NCBI GenBank assembly: GCA_036732565.1
Contig: DAINCF010000187.1
Coordinates: forward strand, 1 to 12,611
Length of the DNA stretch: 12,611 nt
Direction: 5' to 3'
Source of the DNA: JAIVJN01 sp036732565
GTDB taxonomy: Bacteria > Acidobacteriota > Vicinamibacteria > Vicinamibacterales > UBA2999
Position 1 is the first letter of the stretch; the number at the start of each line of letters is the position of its first letter. Position numbers and translations under genes: made by a program. Positions 5,717-12,394 of the stretch are shown here, one piece after another. The notes under the pieces are model-generated. The model ran no database searches. It saw only the letters and a list, made by a program, of their open reading frames with translations, and was not told where the DNA came from.

Positions 5717-7140
5717 GCGCGGAACTCCCAGGCGCGCACGTCGGCAAAATGGCCGCGAATCGCCGCCGCGGCCGCCATCGCCGGGCTGACCAGATGGGTG
5801 CGTCCGCCGCGCCCCTGCCGTCCCTCGAAGTTGCGGTTGCTCGTCGACGCGCAGCGCTCGCCGGGCTCGAGGATGTCGTCGTTCATGCCCAGGCACATCG
5901 AGCAGCCTGGCTCCCGCCACTCGAATCCGGCCTCCCGAAACACGCGGTCGATGCCTTCGCGCTCGGCGTCCGCCTTGACCTGACGCGATCCCGGCACCAC
6001 GAGCGCGCGGACGCCGTCCGCGACGTGATGCCCACGGGCGACTCGCGCCGCATCGCGCAGGTCTTCGAGCCGCGCGTTGGTGCAAGACCCGATGAACACC
6101 CGGCTGACGGGGATCTCGTCAATCGGCGTGCCGGCTGACAGGCCCATGTACTCCAAGGCACGCTCGGCGGCGCGTCGTTCCGCGTCGGTCGCGGCCTGTC
6201 GCGGATCGGGGACACGATCCGTGACTGGGACCGCCATGTCGGGCCGTGTGCCCCAGGTCACGATCGGCGCGATCGTCGAGACGTCGAGGGTCACCGTGCG
6301 ATCGAAGTGCGCGCCCGGATCGCTCACGAGGCGCTGCCACGCCAACGCCGCGGCTACCCAGGCCCCGCGTTTCGGCGCGTATGGCCGCTCGCGAAGATAG
6401 CGCAGCGTCGTGGCGTCGGGCGCGACGAGGCCCGCGCGCGCGCCGGCCTCGATGCTCATGTTGCACAGCGTCATCCGCTGTTCCATCGAAAACTGCTGCA
6501 CGACGTCGCCGACGAACTCGATCGCGTGGCCCTGTCCGCCGGCGGAGCCGATGTGAGCAATGACCGCGAGCGCCGCGTCTTTCGCCGTGACCCCTGGCGG
6601 CAACGTCCCCTCGAGCCGCACCTGCATCGCCTTCGGCTTCACGAGCACGAGACACTGCGTCGCCAGCACGTGCTCGACCTCGGTGGTGCCGATGCCGAAC
6701 GCCAGCGCGCCGAACGCCCCGTGCGTGCTGGTATGACTGTCGCCGCAGACGATGGTCAGCCCGGGCAGCGTCAGCCCCTGCTCCGGTCCGATGACGTGCA
6801 CGATGCCCTGACGCGGCGAATCGAGGTCATGCAGCTGCACGCCAAACGTGGCGCAGTTCGCGCGCAAGGCTTCGACCTGCGCGCGGGCCAGCGGGTTGGC
6901 GATGGTGTAACGGTCGGCCGTGGTCGTCGGAACGTTGTGATCGACGGTCGCGATGGTGAGATCGGGCCGCCGTACCTTGCGTCCAGCGAGCGCCAGGCCT
7001 TCGAAGGCCTGCGGCGACGTCACCTCGTGTACGAAGTGACGATCGATGTAGATCAGCGCCTGTCCGTCGCCGAGGTCGGCAACCAGGTGTGCGTCCCAGA
7101 TCTTGTCGAGCAGCGTCCGGGGTCGATCGGTCATCGTCAT
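5713..7140 (-). CDS. leuC: 3-isopropylmalate dehydratase large subunit
   Basis: Large subunit of isopropylmalate isomerase, an aconitase-family enzyme with a [4Fe-4S] cluster, working with LeuD in the cytoplasm. It is 475 aa, near the usual ~466. Cluster cysteines are C353 (FIGSCTNARLEDL), C413 and C416 (EPGCSMCLGMN). Other family blocks: LLDKIWDAHLV (10-20), IYIDRHFVHEVTSPQAFEGL (30-49), VDHNVPT (66-72), CGDSHTSTHGAFGALAFGIG (132-151). The ATG at 7140 gives MTMTDRPRTL; a second ATG two codons on (7134) is equally possible and no clear Shine-Dalgarno separates them. It lies 134 bp after leuB, with hairpins between, and overlaps leuD by 4 bp. Confidence 0.95.
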   Translation of the reverse strand: MTMTDRPRTLLDKIWDAHLVADLGDGQALIYIDRHFVHEVTSPQAFEGLALAGRKVRRPDLTIATVDHNVPTTTADRYTIANPLARAQVEALRANCATFGVQLHDLDSPRQGIVHVIGPEQGLTLPGLTIVCGDSHTSTHGAFGALAFGIGTTEVEHVLATQCLVLVKPKAMQVRLEGTLPPGVTAKDAALAVIAHIGSAGGQGHAIEFVGDVVQQFSMEQRMTLCNMSIEAGARAGLVAPDATTLRYLRERPYAPKRGAWVAAALAWQRLVSDPGAHFDRTVTLDVSTIAPIVTWGTRPDMAVPVTDRVPDPRQAATDAERRAAERALEYMGLSAGTPIDEIPVSRVFIGSCTNARLEDLRDAARVARGHHVADGVRALVVPGSRQVKADAEREGIDRVFREAGFEWREPGCSMCLGMNDDILEPGERCASTSNRNFEGRQGRGGRTHLVSPAMAAAAAIRGHFADVRAWEFRA

Positions 7141-7161
7141 CTCAGGGGCGACTTGAATGCA

Positions 7162-7251
7162 GCGCCAACGGCGCGGGCTCTGTGCACGCTTGGCCCGAGT
7201 GTGCCGGTGTGTTGGGGAGCAGTTTCCCGGCCGTTCCTACGGAACGGCCGG
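7162..7251. other. leuB-leuC spacer with strong hairpin
   Basis: The 134-bp spacer (7141-7274) has no gene. CCGGCCGTTCC (7227-7237) and GGAACGGCCGG (7241-7251) form a perfect 11-bp stem with a 3-nt loop, and GCGCC-AAC-GGCGC (7162-7174) forms a weaker 5-bp stem nearer leuC. In the leu direction the large hairpin is followed by GAAACT, not a T-run, so a simple intrinsic terminator is unlikely; an mRNA-processing or stability hairpin that sets the leuAB:leuCD ratio is possible. On the other strand it is followed by TTGTGATTT, also not a proper tract. Confidence 0.7.
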
Positions 7252-7274
7252 TTGTGATTTCGGCGGTACATCCA

Positions 7275-8375
7275 CTAGACGCCATGATACGAGTGTCGCC
7301 GGTCCGTCACCTCGGCCAGCGCATCGATCACGAGGTCGCCCATCTGTCGCGTGCTGATGGCCTGGCGGCCCGGTCCGACCAGATCGCGCGTGCGGTGGCC
7401 GGCGGCCAGCACGTCCTGCACGGCGTGGTCGATGTTGTCGGCTTCGTGCGGAAGGTGCGCGGCCAGGCGAAGCAGCATCGCCATGCTGGCGATGGCGCCG
7501 ACCGGATTCGCGACGCTTCGGCCCGCGATGTCCGGGGCAGAGCCGTGGACGGGCTCGAACAGCGGCACGCGGCCGCCCAGCGTGGCGGATGGCAGCAGGC
7601 CGAGCGAACCGCCCAGGGCCGCCGCCTGATCGCTCAGGATGTCGCCGAAGAGATTTTCGGTCAGGAGGACATCGAAACTGGCCGGTGCCAGCGCCAGCCG
7701 CGTCGCACACGCGTCGACGAAGGTGTGCTCGAGCACGACGTCGGGATACTCGCGCGCGACCTCGTTCACCGTGGCGCGCCAGAGCCGCGAGGTCTCGAGG
7801 ACGTTCGCCTTGTCGACCGACGTGACCTTGCGACGGCGCATCCGCGCCTGATCGAAAGCGACACGCGCCACACGGTCGATCTCCCAGCGCTGGTAGCGCA
7901 TGGTGTTGACCGCCGTGCCGGCCTCCATGTCGATCGAGCGTGGCTCACCGAAGTACAAACCGCCCAGCAACTCGCGGACGACGAGGATATCCGCGCCGCG
8001 CACCAGTTCCGGGCGATACGCCGATCGATCGAGCAACGCGTCGGGACACGACGCCGGGCGGAGGTTCGCGTAGCCGCCCAGCGCCTGACGCAGCGCCAGC
8101 AGGCCGGCTTCCGGCCGCTCGTTCGGCGGATGGTGATCGAACGCCGGGTCGCCGACCGCGCCAAGGAAGACCGCGTCGGCGGACAAGCACGCGCGCAGCG
8201 TCGCCTCTGGCAGCGCCGTACCGGTCGCTTTCAGCGCGGCGCCACCAATCGGATGCTGCGACGCGTGGACGTTGTGCCCGGCGGCATCGGCAACGGCATT
8301 CAGGACGCGCAGCGCTTCGTCCGTCACTTCAGGTCCGATGCCATCTCCCGGCAGGACCGCGATCAACAAGTTCAT
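7275..8375 (-). CDS. leuB: 3-isopropylmalate dehydrogenase
   Basis: NAD-dependent oxidative decarboxylation of 3-isopropylmalate to 2-ketoisocaproate, the last dedicated step before transamination to leucine. It is 366 aa (usual ~350-370). Substrate-binding R96, R106 and R134, catalytic Y141 and K189, and metal-binding D221, D245 and D249 have the family spacing; the signature ENLFGDILSDQAAALGGSLG (240-259) and the NAD-site GSAPDIAG (278-285) are intact. The block LRQALGGYANLRP (94-107) and the leu-operon context favour LeuB over isocitrate or tartrate dehydrogenases. The ATG overlaps the leuA stop (ATGA), and GAGGGGG lies 4 nt upstream, so translation is probably coupled to leuA. Confidence 0.95.
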   Translation of the reverse strand: MNLLIAVLPGDGIGPEVTDEALRVLNAVADAAGHNVHASQHPIGGAALKATGTALPEATLRACLSADAVFLGAVGDPAFDHHPPNERPEAGLLALRQALGGYANLRPASCPDALLDRSAYRPELVRGADILVVRELLGGLYFGEPRSIDMEAGTAVNTMRYQRWEIDRVARVAFDQARMRRRKVTSVDKANVLETSRLWRATVNEVAREYPDVVLEHTFVDACATRLALAPASFDVLLTENLFGDILSDQAAALGGSLGLLPSATLGGRVPLFEPVHGSAPDIAGRSVANPVGAIASMAMLLRLAAHLPHEADNIDHAVQDVLAAGHRTRDLVGPGRQAISTRQMGDLVIDALAEVTDRRHSYHGV

Positions 8376-9601
8376 GCCACCCCCTCGTGACCGAGCCCGT
8401 TCCGAGTCGCGGGGGCATCCATCATCATCTGACCGGCTTCCGCATGCAGCGCCGCCCGGATCTCGGCATCGTCGATCGCGTGCCCGGTGTCCGCGACGTG
8501 CATGAGGTGTCGATAGACGCGGTCGAGCGCTTCGCCGCGAAGATGATGACCGAGCTCGCGACAGCGGGCGTCCAGGCCGCGCTTGCCCGAGTGCTTGCCG
8601 ATGACGATGCGCGTCGCGGCGGCACCCACCATCGCGGGTTGCATGATTTCGTAGGTCAGTGGGTTCTTCAGGACTCCATCCTGATGAATGCCCGACTCGT
8701 GCGCGAAAGCGTTGGCGCCGACGATGGCCTTGTTCGGCGCCACGGGAACGCCGACGACATCACTGAGCGTTCGGCTGCTTGGCACCAACGCGGTCGTCAC
8801 CACACCCGTTCGGAAAGGCAGGCGATCGTGACGGACGTGCAGCGCCATCACGACCTCTTCGAGCGACGCGTTGCCGGCGCGCTCGCCGATACCGTTGACG
8901 GTGCACTCAATCTGCCGCGCGCCACCTTCGAGCGCGGCGAGCGAGTTGGCGACGGCCATGCCGAGATCGTCGTGACAGTGCGCCGAGAGGATGACGGCGT
9001 CGCCCACGTAGCTCTTCACGGTCTCGAACATCCGCTTGATGTCGGTCGGCAGGGCGTAGCCGACCGTATCGGGCAGGTTGACGACCTTGGCGCCGGCCTC
9101 GGTGACGGCTTCGGCGACTTCGCAGAGAAACGCGAGATCGCTCCTTGTCGCATCCTCCGCCGAGAACTCCACGTCATCAGCGAGGGCCCGGGCGATGCGG
9201 GTGGCCTCCACGGCCTGGCGCAGGCAGGTGGCGCGGTCGATTCTCAGCTTGTGGTGAAGATGCAGATCGGAGGTCGCGATGACGATGTGGAGGCGCGGGT
9301 GCGCCGCCCGGGCCAGCGCCTGGGCCGCGCGCTCGATGTCCTGACGCACGGCTCGAGAGAGCGCGGCAATCGCCGGCCGGCGGAACGTCTCGGACACCGC
9401 ACGAACCGCCTCGAAGTCTCCGTCCGAGGCCACCGGGAACCCGGCCTCGATGATGTCGACGCCCAACGCGTCCAGGGCCTCGGCGACGCGGAGCTTCTGC
9501 GGCACCGTCATGCTGAAGCCGGGCGCCTGCTCACCGTCCCGCAGCGTCGTGTCGAAAATCCAAACACGCTCTCCAGGAACGTCGTACGGATCGATAGTCA
9601 C
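8372..9601 (-). CDS. leuA: 2-isopropylmalate synthase without the C-terminal regulatory domain
   Basis: Condenses acetyl-CoA with 2-ketoisovalerate, the committed step of leucine synthesis. The catalytic TIM barrel is complete: FDTTLRDGEQAPG (16-28), H208 and H210 in AHCHDDLGMAVANS (207-220) and N244 in ECTVNGIGERAGN (232-244) provide the metal site, followed by HESGIHQDG (301-309) and KHSGKRGL (336-343) of the subdomain. It then ends at 409 aa, about 100 residues short of the usual ~510-520, so the leucine-binding dimer domain is absent. This is not a frameshift: the stop overlaps the leuB ATG, which has its own Shine-Dalgarno. The GTG at 9601 is preferred; a TTG at 9637 would place the start next to the operator and in the likely promoter. 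Short isozymes, citramalate or homocitrate synthases are alternatives, but the operon argues for LeuA. Confidence 0.9.
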   Translation of the reverse strand: MTIDPYDVPGERVWIFDTTLRDGEQAPGFSMTVPQKLRVAEALDALGVDIIEAGFPVASDGDFEAVRAVSETFRRPAIAALSRAVRQDIERAAQALARAAHPRLHIVIATSDLHLHHKLRIDRATCLRQAVEATRIARALADDVEFSAEDATRSDLAFLCEVAEAVTEAGAKVVNLPDTVGYALPTDIKRMFETVKSYVGDAVILSAHCHDDLGMAVANSLAALEGGARQIECTVNGIGERAGNASLEEVVMALHVRHDRLPFRTGVVTTALVPSSRTLSDVVGVPVAPNKAIVGANAFAHESGIHQDGVLKNPLTYEIMQPAMVGAAATRIVIGKHSGKRGLDARCRELGHHLRGEALDRVYRHLMHVADTGHAIDDAEIRAALHAEAGQMMMDAPATRNGLGHEGVA

Positions 9602-9615
9602 GCCAGAAGTCTGGC
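9602..9615 (-). other. Hairpin directly before the leuA GTG
   Basis: GCCAGA-CT-TCTGGC on the minus strand is a perfect 6-bp stem with a 2-nt loop, ending at the base before the GTG at 9601. No Shine-Dalgarno is seen in this position. It may mask or mark the translation start, or be chance. Confidence 0.4.
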
Positions 9616-9625
9616 GGCTCGTGCC

Positions 9626-9631
9626 AACATA
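9626..9631 (-). promoter_or_regulatory. Possible -10 box of the leu operon
   Basis: TATGTT on the minus strand (9631 to 9626) lies about 8 bp downstream of the operator half-site at 9639. Transcription would start near 9619, giving a leader of roughly 18 nt before the GTG at 9601. No good -35 is at the right distance, as is common for LysR-activated promoters. The leader is too short for a leucine-rich attenuator peptide. Confidence 0.4.
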
Positions 9632-9638
9632 AGTCAAA

Positions 9639-9663
9639 GTGATATTTCTTTGAGCAATATCAC
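9639..9663. promoter_or_regulatory. LysR-type operator between leuA and the regulator gene
   Basis: GTGATATT (9639-9646), 9-nt spacer, AATATCAC (9656-9663): perfect 8-bp arms. The T at 9645 and A at 9657 give the T-N11-A core of LysR-type sites in a dyad. The site is AT-rich in a very GC-rich window and lies in the divergent promoter region, so it is the natural binding site for the LysR protein encoded at 9745, controlling both itself and the leu operon. Confidence 0.75.
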
Positions 9664-9676
9664 GTCACGTTATATT
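9649..9676 (+). promoter_or_regulatory. Probable promoter of the LysR-type gene
   Basis: TATATT at 9671-9676 is a good -10 box; TTTGAG at 9649-9654 can serve as -35 with a 16-bp spacer and overlaps the operator, which would allow autorepression. Transcription would start near 9683, leaving a leader of about 60 nt before the ATG at 9745. Confidence 0.5.
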
Positions 9677-9744
9677 GTCAACTTGGGGCGTGGTGCCTCA
9701 AGCGGGGCCGGCCACGAGCCACAGACCCCGAGCCTCAAGCCAGC

Positions 9745-10668
9745 ATGGACTTATTTCAACTGGAAGCGTTTCTGGCCGTCGTGCGAGAAGGCAGCTTTTC
9801 GGCCGCGGCCAAGGCGGTGTTGCGGACCCAACCGGCCGTCAGTCAGATCATCAAAAAGCTCGAGGATGAGATCGGGCAGCCCCTGTTCGATCGGTCCAGC
9901 CGGCGAGGGAAGCTGACCGATGCCGGCGAAGTGCTCGCGGAGCATGCCGAGCGGCTGATCAACTTGCGCAATCAGGCGTTCGCCGCGCTGGGCGATCTCA
10001 GCCAGCTCAAGGCCGGTCGGCTGAGCATTGCCGCGAACGAGCTGACCTGCCTCTACCTCCTGCCGCTGCTCGATGAGTATCGACGCCGCCATCCGGCTGT
10101 GCGGTTGACGGTTCGCCGCGCGTTCGGCAGCCGCATTCCGCTGGAGGTCCGGGATTACGGCGCCGATTTCGGGATCGTCACCTATCAACCCGATGGTTCC
10201 GCGCTGCGCTCGGTCGTCATCTATCGCGATGAGCTTGCGTTCGTCGTGCCGCCGGCGCATGCCCTGGCCGGGCGCCGTACCGTGACGTTGCGCGAGCTGG
10301 GCGAGGAATCCTTCATCGCGCACCACGTGGCGTCGCCGTACCGCCAGAAGGTCGTCGAGGCGTTTCGCAAGCGCAAGGTCACGTTGCAGATGCCGGTCGA
10401 GATGCCCACGATCGACGCCATCAAGCAATTCGTGACCCTCGGACACGGCGTGGCGCTCATCCCCGCGGTGGCCGTGACCCGTGAGCTCGCGACGGGCGAG
10501 CTCGTGCGCATCCCCGTCGCCGAGCTCACCTTCGAGCGTCAGATTCGGTTGGTGTATCGCCGTGGTGCCACGCTGTCCTCGGCAGCGGCCGCGTTTCTCG
10601 AGGTTGCCGAAGCCCAGGCGCGAACGGCCCGCGGGCGCCACGTGTTCAAGGAAGATCACACCGAATAG
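9745..10668 (+). CDS. LysR-type regulator, probably of the leu operon
   Basis: A 307-aa DNA-binding regulator. The N-terminal winged helix-turn-helix (residues 1-60) is typical: FLAVVREGSFSAAAKAVLRT, QPAVSQIIKKLEDEIGQPLF. The effector domain (about 90-295) has the usual two-lobed layout, with LYLLPLLDEYRRRHPAVRL near 100, FVVPPAHALAGR near 167 and FVTLGHGVALIPAVAV near 235. It is transcribed away from leuA with a 143-bp gap holding a T-N11-A dyad, the classic arrangement for a LysR regulator controlling the divergent operon and itself. The coinducer is unknown; a leucine-pathway intermediate such as 2-isopropylmalate is a reasonable guess. The ATG at 9745 starts the family N-terminus (MDLFQLEAF); its Shine-Dalgarno is weak. 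A general-purpose LysR protein that merely neighbours leu is the alternative. Confidence 0.9.
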   Translation: MDLFQLEAFLAVVREGSFSAAAKAVLRTQPAVSQIIKKLEDEIGQPLFDRSSRRGKLTDAGEVLAEHAERLINLRNQAFAALGDLSQLKAGRLSIAANELTCLYLLPLLDEYRRRHPAVRLTVRRAFGSRIPLEVRDYGADFGIVTYQPDGSALRSVVIYRDELAFVVPPAHALAGRRTVTLRELGEESFIAHHVASPYRQKVVEAFRKRKVTLQMPVEMPTIDAIKQFVTLGHGVALIPAVAVTRELATGELVRIPVAELTFERQIRLVYRRGATLSSAAAAFLEVAEAQARTARGRHVFKEDHTE

Positions 10669-10758
10669 CGTCCCGTGCTTGCGCCGAGCACCCCGACGCA
10701 GCACGGATCGCGATCGCTCAGGTCAGCGACCACGCCATCGATCCGCGGCTCCTCGCTA

Positions 10759-10777
10759 GGCCGGGAATAACCCGGCC
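10759..10777. other. Hairpin in the LysR-DUF4331 spacer
   Basis: GGCCGGG (10759-10765), loop AATAA, CCCGGCC (10771-10777): a perfect 7-bp GC stem. A short T-run (GTTTTC, 10787-10792) follows 10 nt later, too far for a standard intrinsic terminator, though the hairpin could still end the regulator message. The rest of the 161-bp spacer shows no clear promoter box for the next gene. Confidence 0.45.
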
Positions 10778-10819
10778 ACGGGTGGTGTTTTCAAGGGCTG
10801 AACAGCATCACTTGATTAC

Positions 10820-10825
10820 AGGAGG
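10820..10825 (+). promoter_or_regulatory. Strong Shine-Dalgarno deciding the DUF4331 start
   Basis: AGGAGG lies 4 nt before the ATG at 10830. It sets the start there rather than at the in-frame GTG at 10782, which would place charged residues before the signal peptide. It contrasts with the starts at 900 and 2346, which have no such site. Confidence 0.8.
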
Positions 10826-10829
10826 AGCC

Positions 10830-12179
10830 ATGCGTCGCGGAACGTTTGCGGGGATCGCCATCGTGCTGGGGCTGGTGGGGGCGATGGTGCCCGGGCAGGC
10901 CTCGAGTCATCGCGAGGCGCCGCTCATCGCCCAGGATCCGTTGGCGGACAACACCGACGTCTACGCGTTCCGCTCGCCGGATCGGCCAGACACGGTGACG
11001 CTGATCGCCAACTTCATTCCGTTTCAGAAGCCAGACGGTGGACCGAACTTCTACTCGTTCGATCCCAATGTCGTCTACGAGATCCACGTCGACAACAACG
11101 GTGATGCTGTCGAGGACATCACGTTCCAGTGGCGCTTCATCACCGAAGTCCGCAACCCGGCGACGTTTCTCTACAACACCGGGGCCGTCACCTCGATCGA
11201 CGATCCCGATCTGAACGTTCGGCAGTTCTATAGCCTGACGCGCATCGACGGCCCGCGTCGGAGCGGCACGACACGACTGCTGTCAGGACGCCTGCCCGTC
11301 CCGCCGCCCAACATCGGTCCGCGCTCGACGCCCAACTACGCGCTGCTCGCCGGCGGAGTGCAGGGGGTCGCCGATGGGATCAGCGTGTTCGCGGGGCAAC
11401 GCGACGAGGGCTTCTACGTCGACCTCGCCGTCTTCGACCTGCTCGGCATCGGTGCGGGACAAGTGGAAGACAGCACTGCCGGCTTCAACGTCAGCACGTT
11501 GGCCATTCAGGTGCCGATCCGCCTGTTGACACGCAGCGCGACGCAGCCGGGCAGCGCGAGCGATCCGAATGCGATCATCGGGGTATGGTCGACGGCCAGC
11601 CGCTTCGCCACGCGCACGCTGGCGGCGGGAGGGCAGATGCACAGCGGCGCGCTGGTCCAGGTGTCGCGTCTCGGTCATCCGCTCGTCAACGAGGCCGTGA
11701 TCGATCTCGCGCGCAAGGATGCCTTCAACGGTCTCGAGCCGACGGGCGACGCGGTGGCGCTCGACCGCGTGCTGGATCCCGAAGTGCCCAAGCTGCTGGA
11801 TGCCATCTTCGGCATCAAGGCGCCGCCGGCGCCGCGCAACGACCTCGTGACGATCTTCCTGACCGGCATTCCAGGACTGAACCAGCCGCCGAGCGTCCGG
11901 GCCGCCGAGATGCTGCGACTGAACATGGCGATCCCGCCCTCGTCCAGCCCCGACACACGCGGCATTCTGCGCGGGGATCTCGCGGGCTTCCCGAACGGGC
12001 GCCGGGTTGGCGACGATGTGACCGACATCGTGTTGATGGCCGCGGCCGGCGCCACGACGCTCACACCGGCATTCAACCGCTCGCCGAACAATACCGTCGG
12101 GGATGGCGTCAACCAGAACGACGTCCCATATCTCAACATGTTCCCGTATCTCGGTGTGCCGCATGCGGGGAACAGGTGA
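10830..12179 (+). CDS. Secreted DUF4331 family protein
   Basis: A 449-aa exported protein of unknown function. Residues 1-25 (MRRGTFAGIAIVLGLVGAMV, then PGQAS) form a signal peptide with a likely cut after GQA. The mature start SSHREAPLIAQDPLADNTDV is the hallmark of DUF4331, followed by YAFRSPDRPDTVTLIANFIP and YEIHVDNNGDAVEDITFQWR. Later blocks include FAGQRDEGFYVDL, MHSGALVQVSRLGHPLVNE and DVTDIVLMAAAG. The family is believed to be periplasmic or extracellular; no catalytic residues are established. The start is fixed by AGGAGG 4 nt upstream. A gene for a second exported protein follows after the inverted G/C array, and pairs of DUF4331 and exported proteins suggest a joint envelope role, which is inference. 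Confidence 0.9.
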   Translation: MRRGTFAGIAIVLGLVGAMVPGQASSHREAPLIAQDPLADNTDVYAFRSPDRPDTVTLIANFIPFQKPDGGPNFYSFDPNVVYEIHVDNNGDAVEDITFQWRFITEVRNPATFLYNTGAVTSIDDPDLNVRQFYSLTRIDGPRRSGTTRLLSGRLPVPPPNIGPRSTPNYALLAGGVQGVADGISVFAGQRDEGFYVDLAVFDLLGIGAGQVEDSTAGFNVSTLAIQVPIRLLTRSATQPGSASDPNAIIGVWSTASRFATRTLAAGGQMHSGALVQVSRLGHPLVNEAVIDLARKDAFNGLEPTGDAVALDRVLDPEVPKLLDAIFGIKAPPAPRNDLVTIFLTGIPGLNQPPSVRAAEMLRLNMAIPPSSSPDTRGILRGDLAGFPNGRRVGDDVTDIVLMAAAGATTLTPAFNRSPNNTVGDGVNQNDVPYLNMFPYLGVPHAGNR

Positions 12180-12188
12180 GACGACGTC

Positions 12189-12253
12189 GGCTTGGGGCTT
12201 GTGTCCCGTGGCCTGGGGGCCTGGGGGCTTGGGGCTTGGGGCTTGAAGGCTTG
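12189..12253 (+). repeat. G-rich tandem array with perfect G-quadruplex motif
   Basis: Imperfect repeats of CTTGGGG and CCTGGGGG. At 12215-12241 four G-runs of 5, 5, 4 and 4 are separated by exactly 3 nt each (CCT, CTT, CTT), a textbook quadruplex pattern on the coding strand and so in the 3' region of the DUF4331 transcript. It is the inverted partner of the C-rich array at 12319-12382. Confidence 0.8.
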
Positions 12254-12318
12254 GACCGAGGGTTCTGGTTCACCGAGCCTCCCAGCCGCCGAACCTCGCG
12301 AGCCTCCTGCCCTCCAGG

Positions 12319-12382
12319 CCCCCAGGCCCCCAGGCCCCCAAGCCCCAAGCCCCCAAGCCCCAAGCCCCAAGCCCCAAGCCCC
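12319..12382 (-). repeat. C-rich tandem array (quadruplex motif on the minus strand)
   Basis: Nine C-runs of 4-5 bases, each separated by exactly 3 nt (first AGG, then AAG). The minus strand therefore has nine consecutive G-runs. The array ends 12 bp before the ATG at 12395. Together with the G-rich array 66 bp upstream it can form a long, wobble-tolerant stem around a loop of about 65 nt (12254-12318), which holds no gene. Confidence 0.8.
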
Positions 12383-12383
12383 T

Positions 12384-12388
12384 AAGGA
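12384..12388 (+). promoter_or_regulatory. Shine-Dalgarno AAGGA for the last gene
   Basis: AAGGA ends 6 nt before the ATG at 12395, just after the C-rich array, and supports this start. Confidence 0.6.
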
Positions 12389-12394
12389 TGATTC

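Noticed and set aside
8340..8400. Frameshift that cut off the LeuA C-terminal domain
   Set aside because: The leuA stop overlaps the leuB ATG, which has its own Shine-Dalgarno, and no LeuA regulatory-domain coding is seen in leuB frames.
9602..9637. leuA start at TTG 9637
   Set aside because: It would place the start within the likely promoter next to the operator, adds non-conserved residues, and GTG 9601 gives the usual N-terminal length.
9602..9640. Leucine attenuator leader peptide or T-box ahead of leuA
   Set aside because: The space between operator and GTG is too short for either, and no Leu-codon run or T-box motif is seen.
7940..9916. A very long plus-strand open frame opposite leuA/leuB
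   Set aside because: It is antisense to two genes with full family signatures, its translation is Arg-rich without domains, and it arises from GC-rich codon bias. The same applies to long frames opposite the M20, arginase-like, leuC and DUF4331 genes.
10673..10706. Alternative hairpins after the LysR gene (CCGTGCT with AGCACGG, or GTGCT with AGCAC)
   Set aside because: The stems are short with large loops or have no T-run, and could be chance in GC-rich DNA.
12319..12382. CRISPR array
   Set aside because: The repeats are 7-8 bp with no spacers; this is a simple tandem array.
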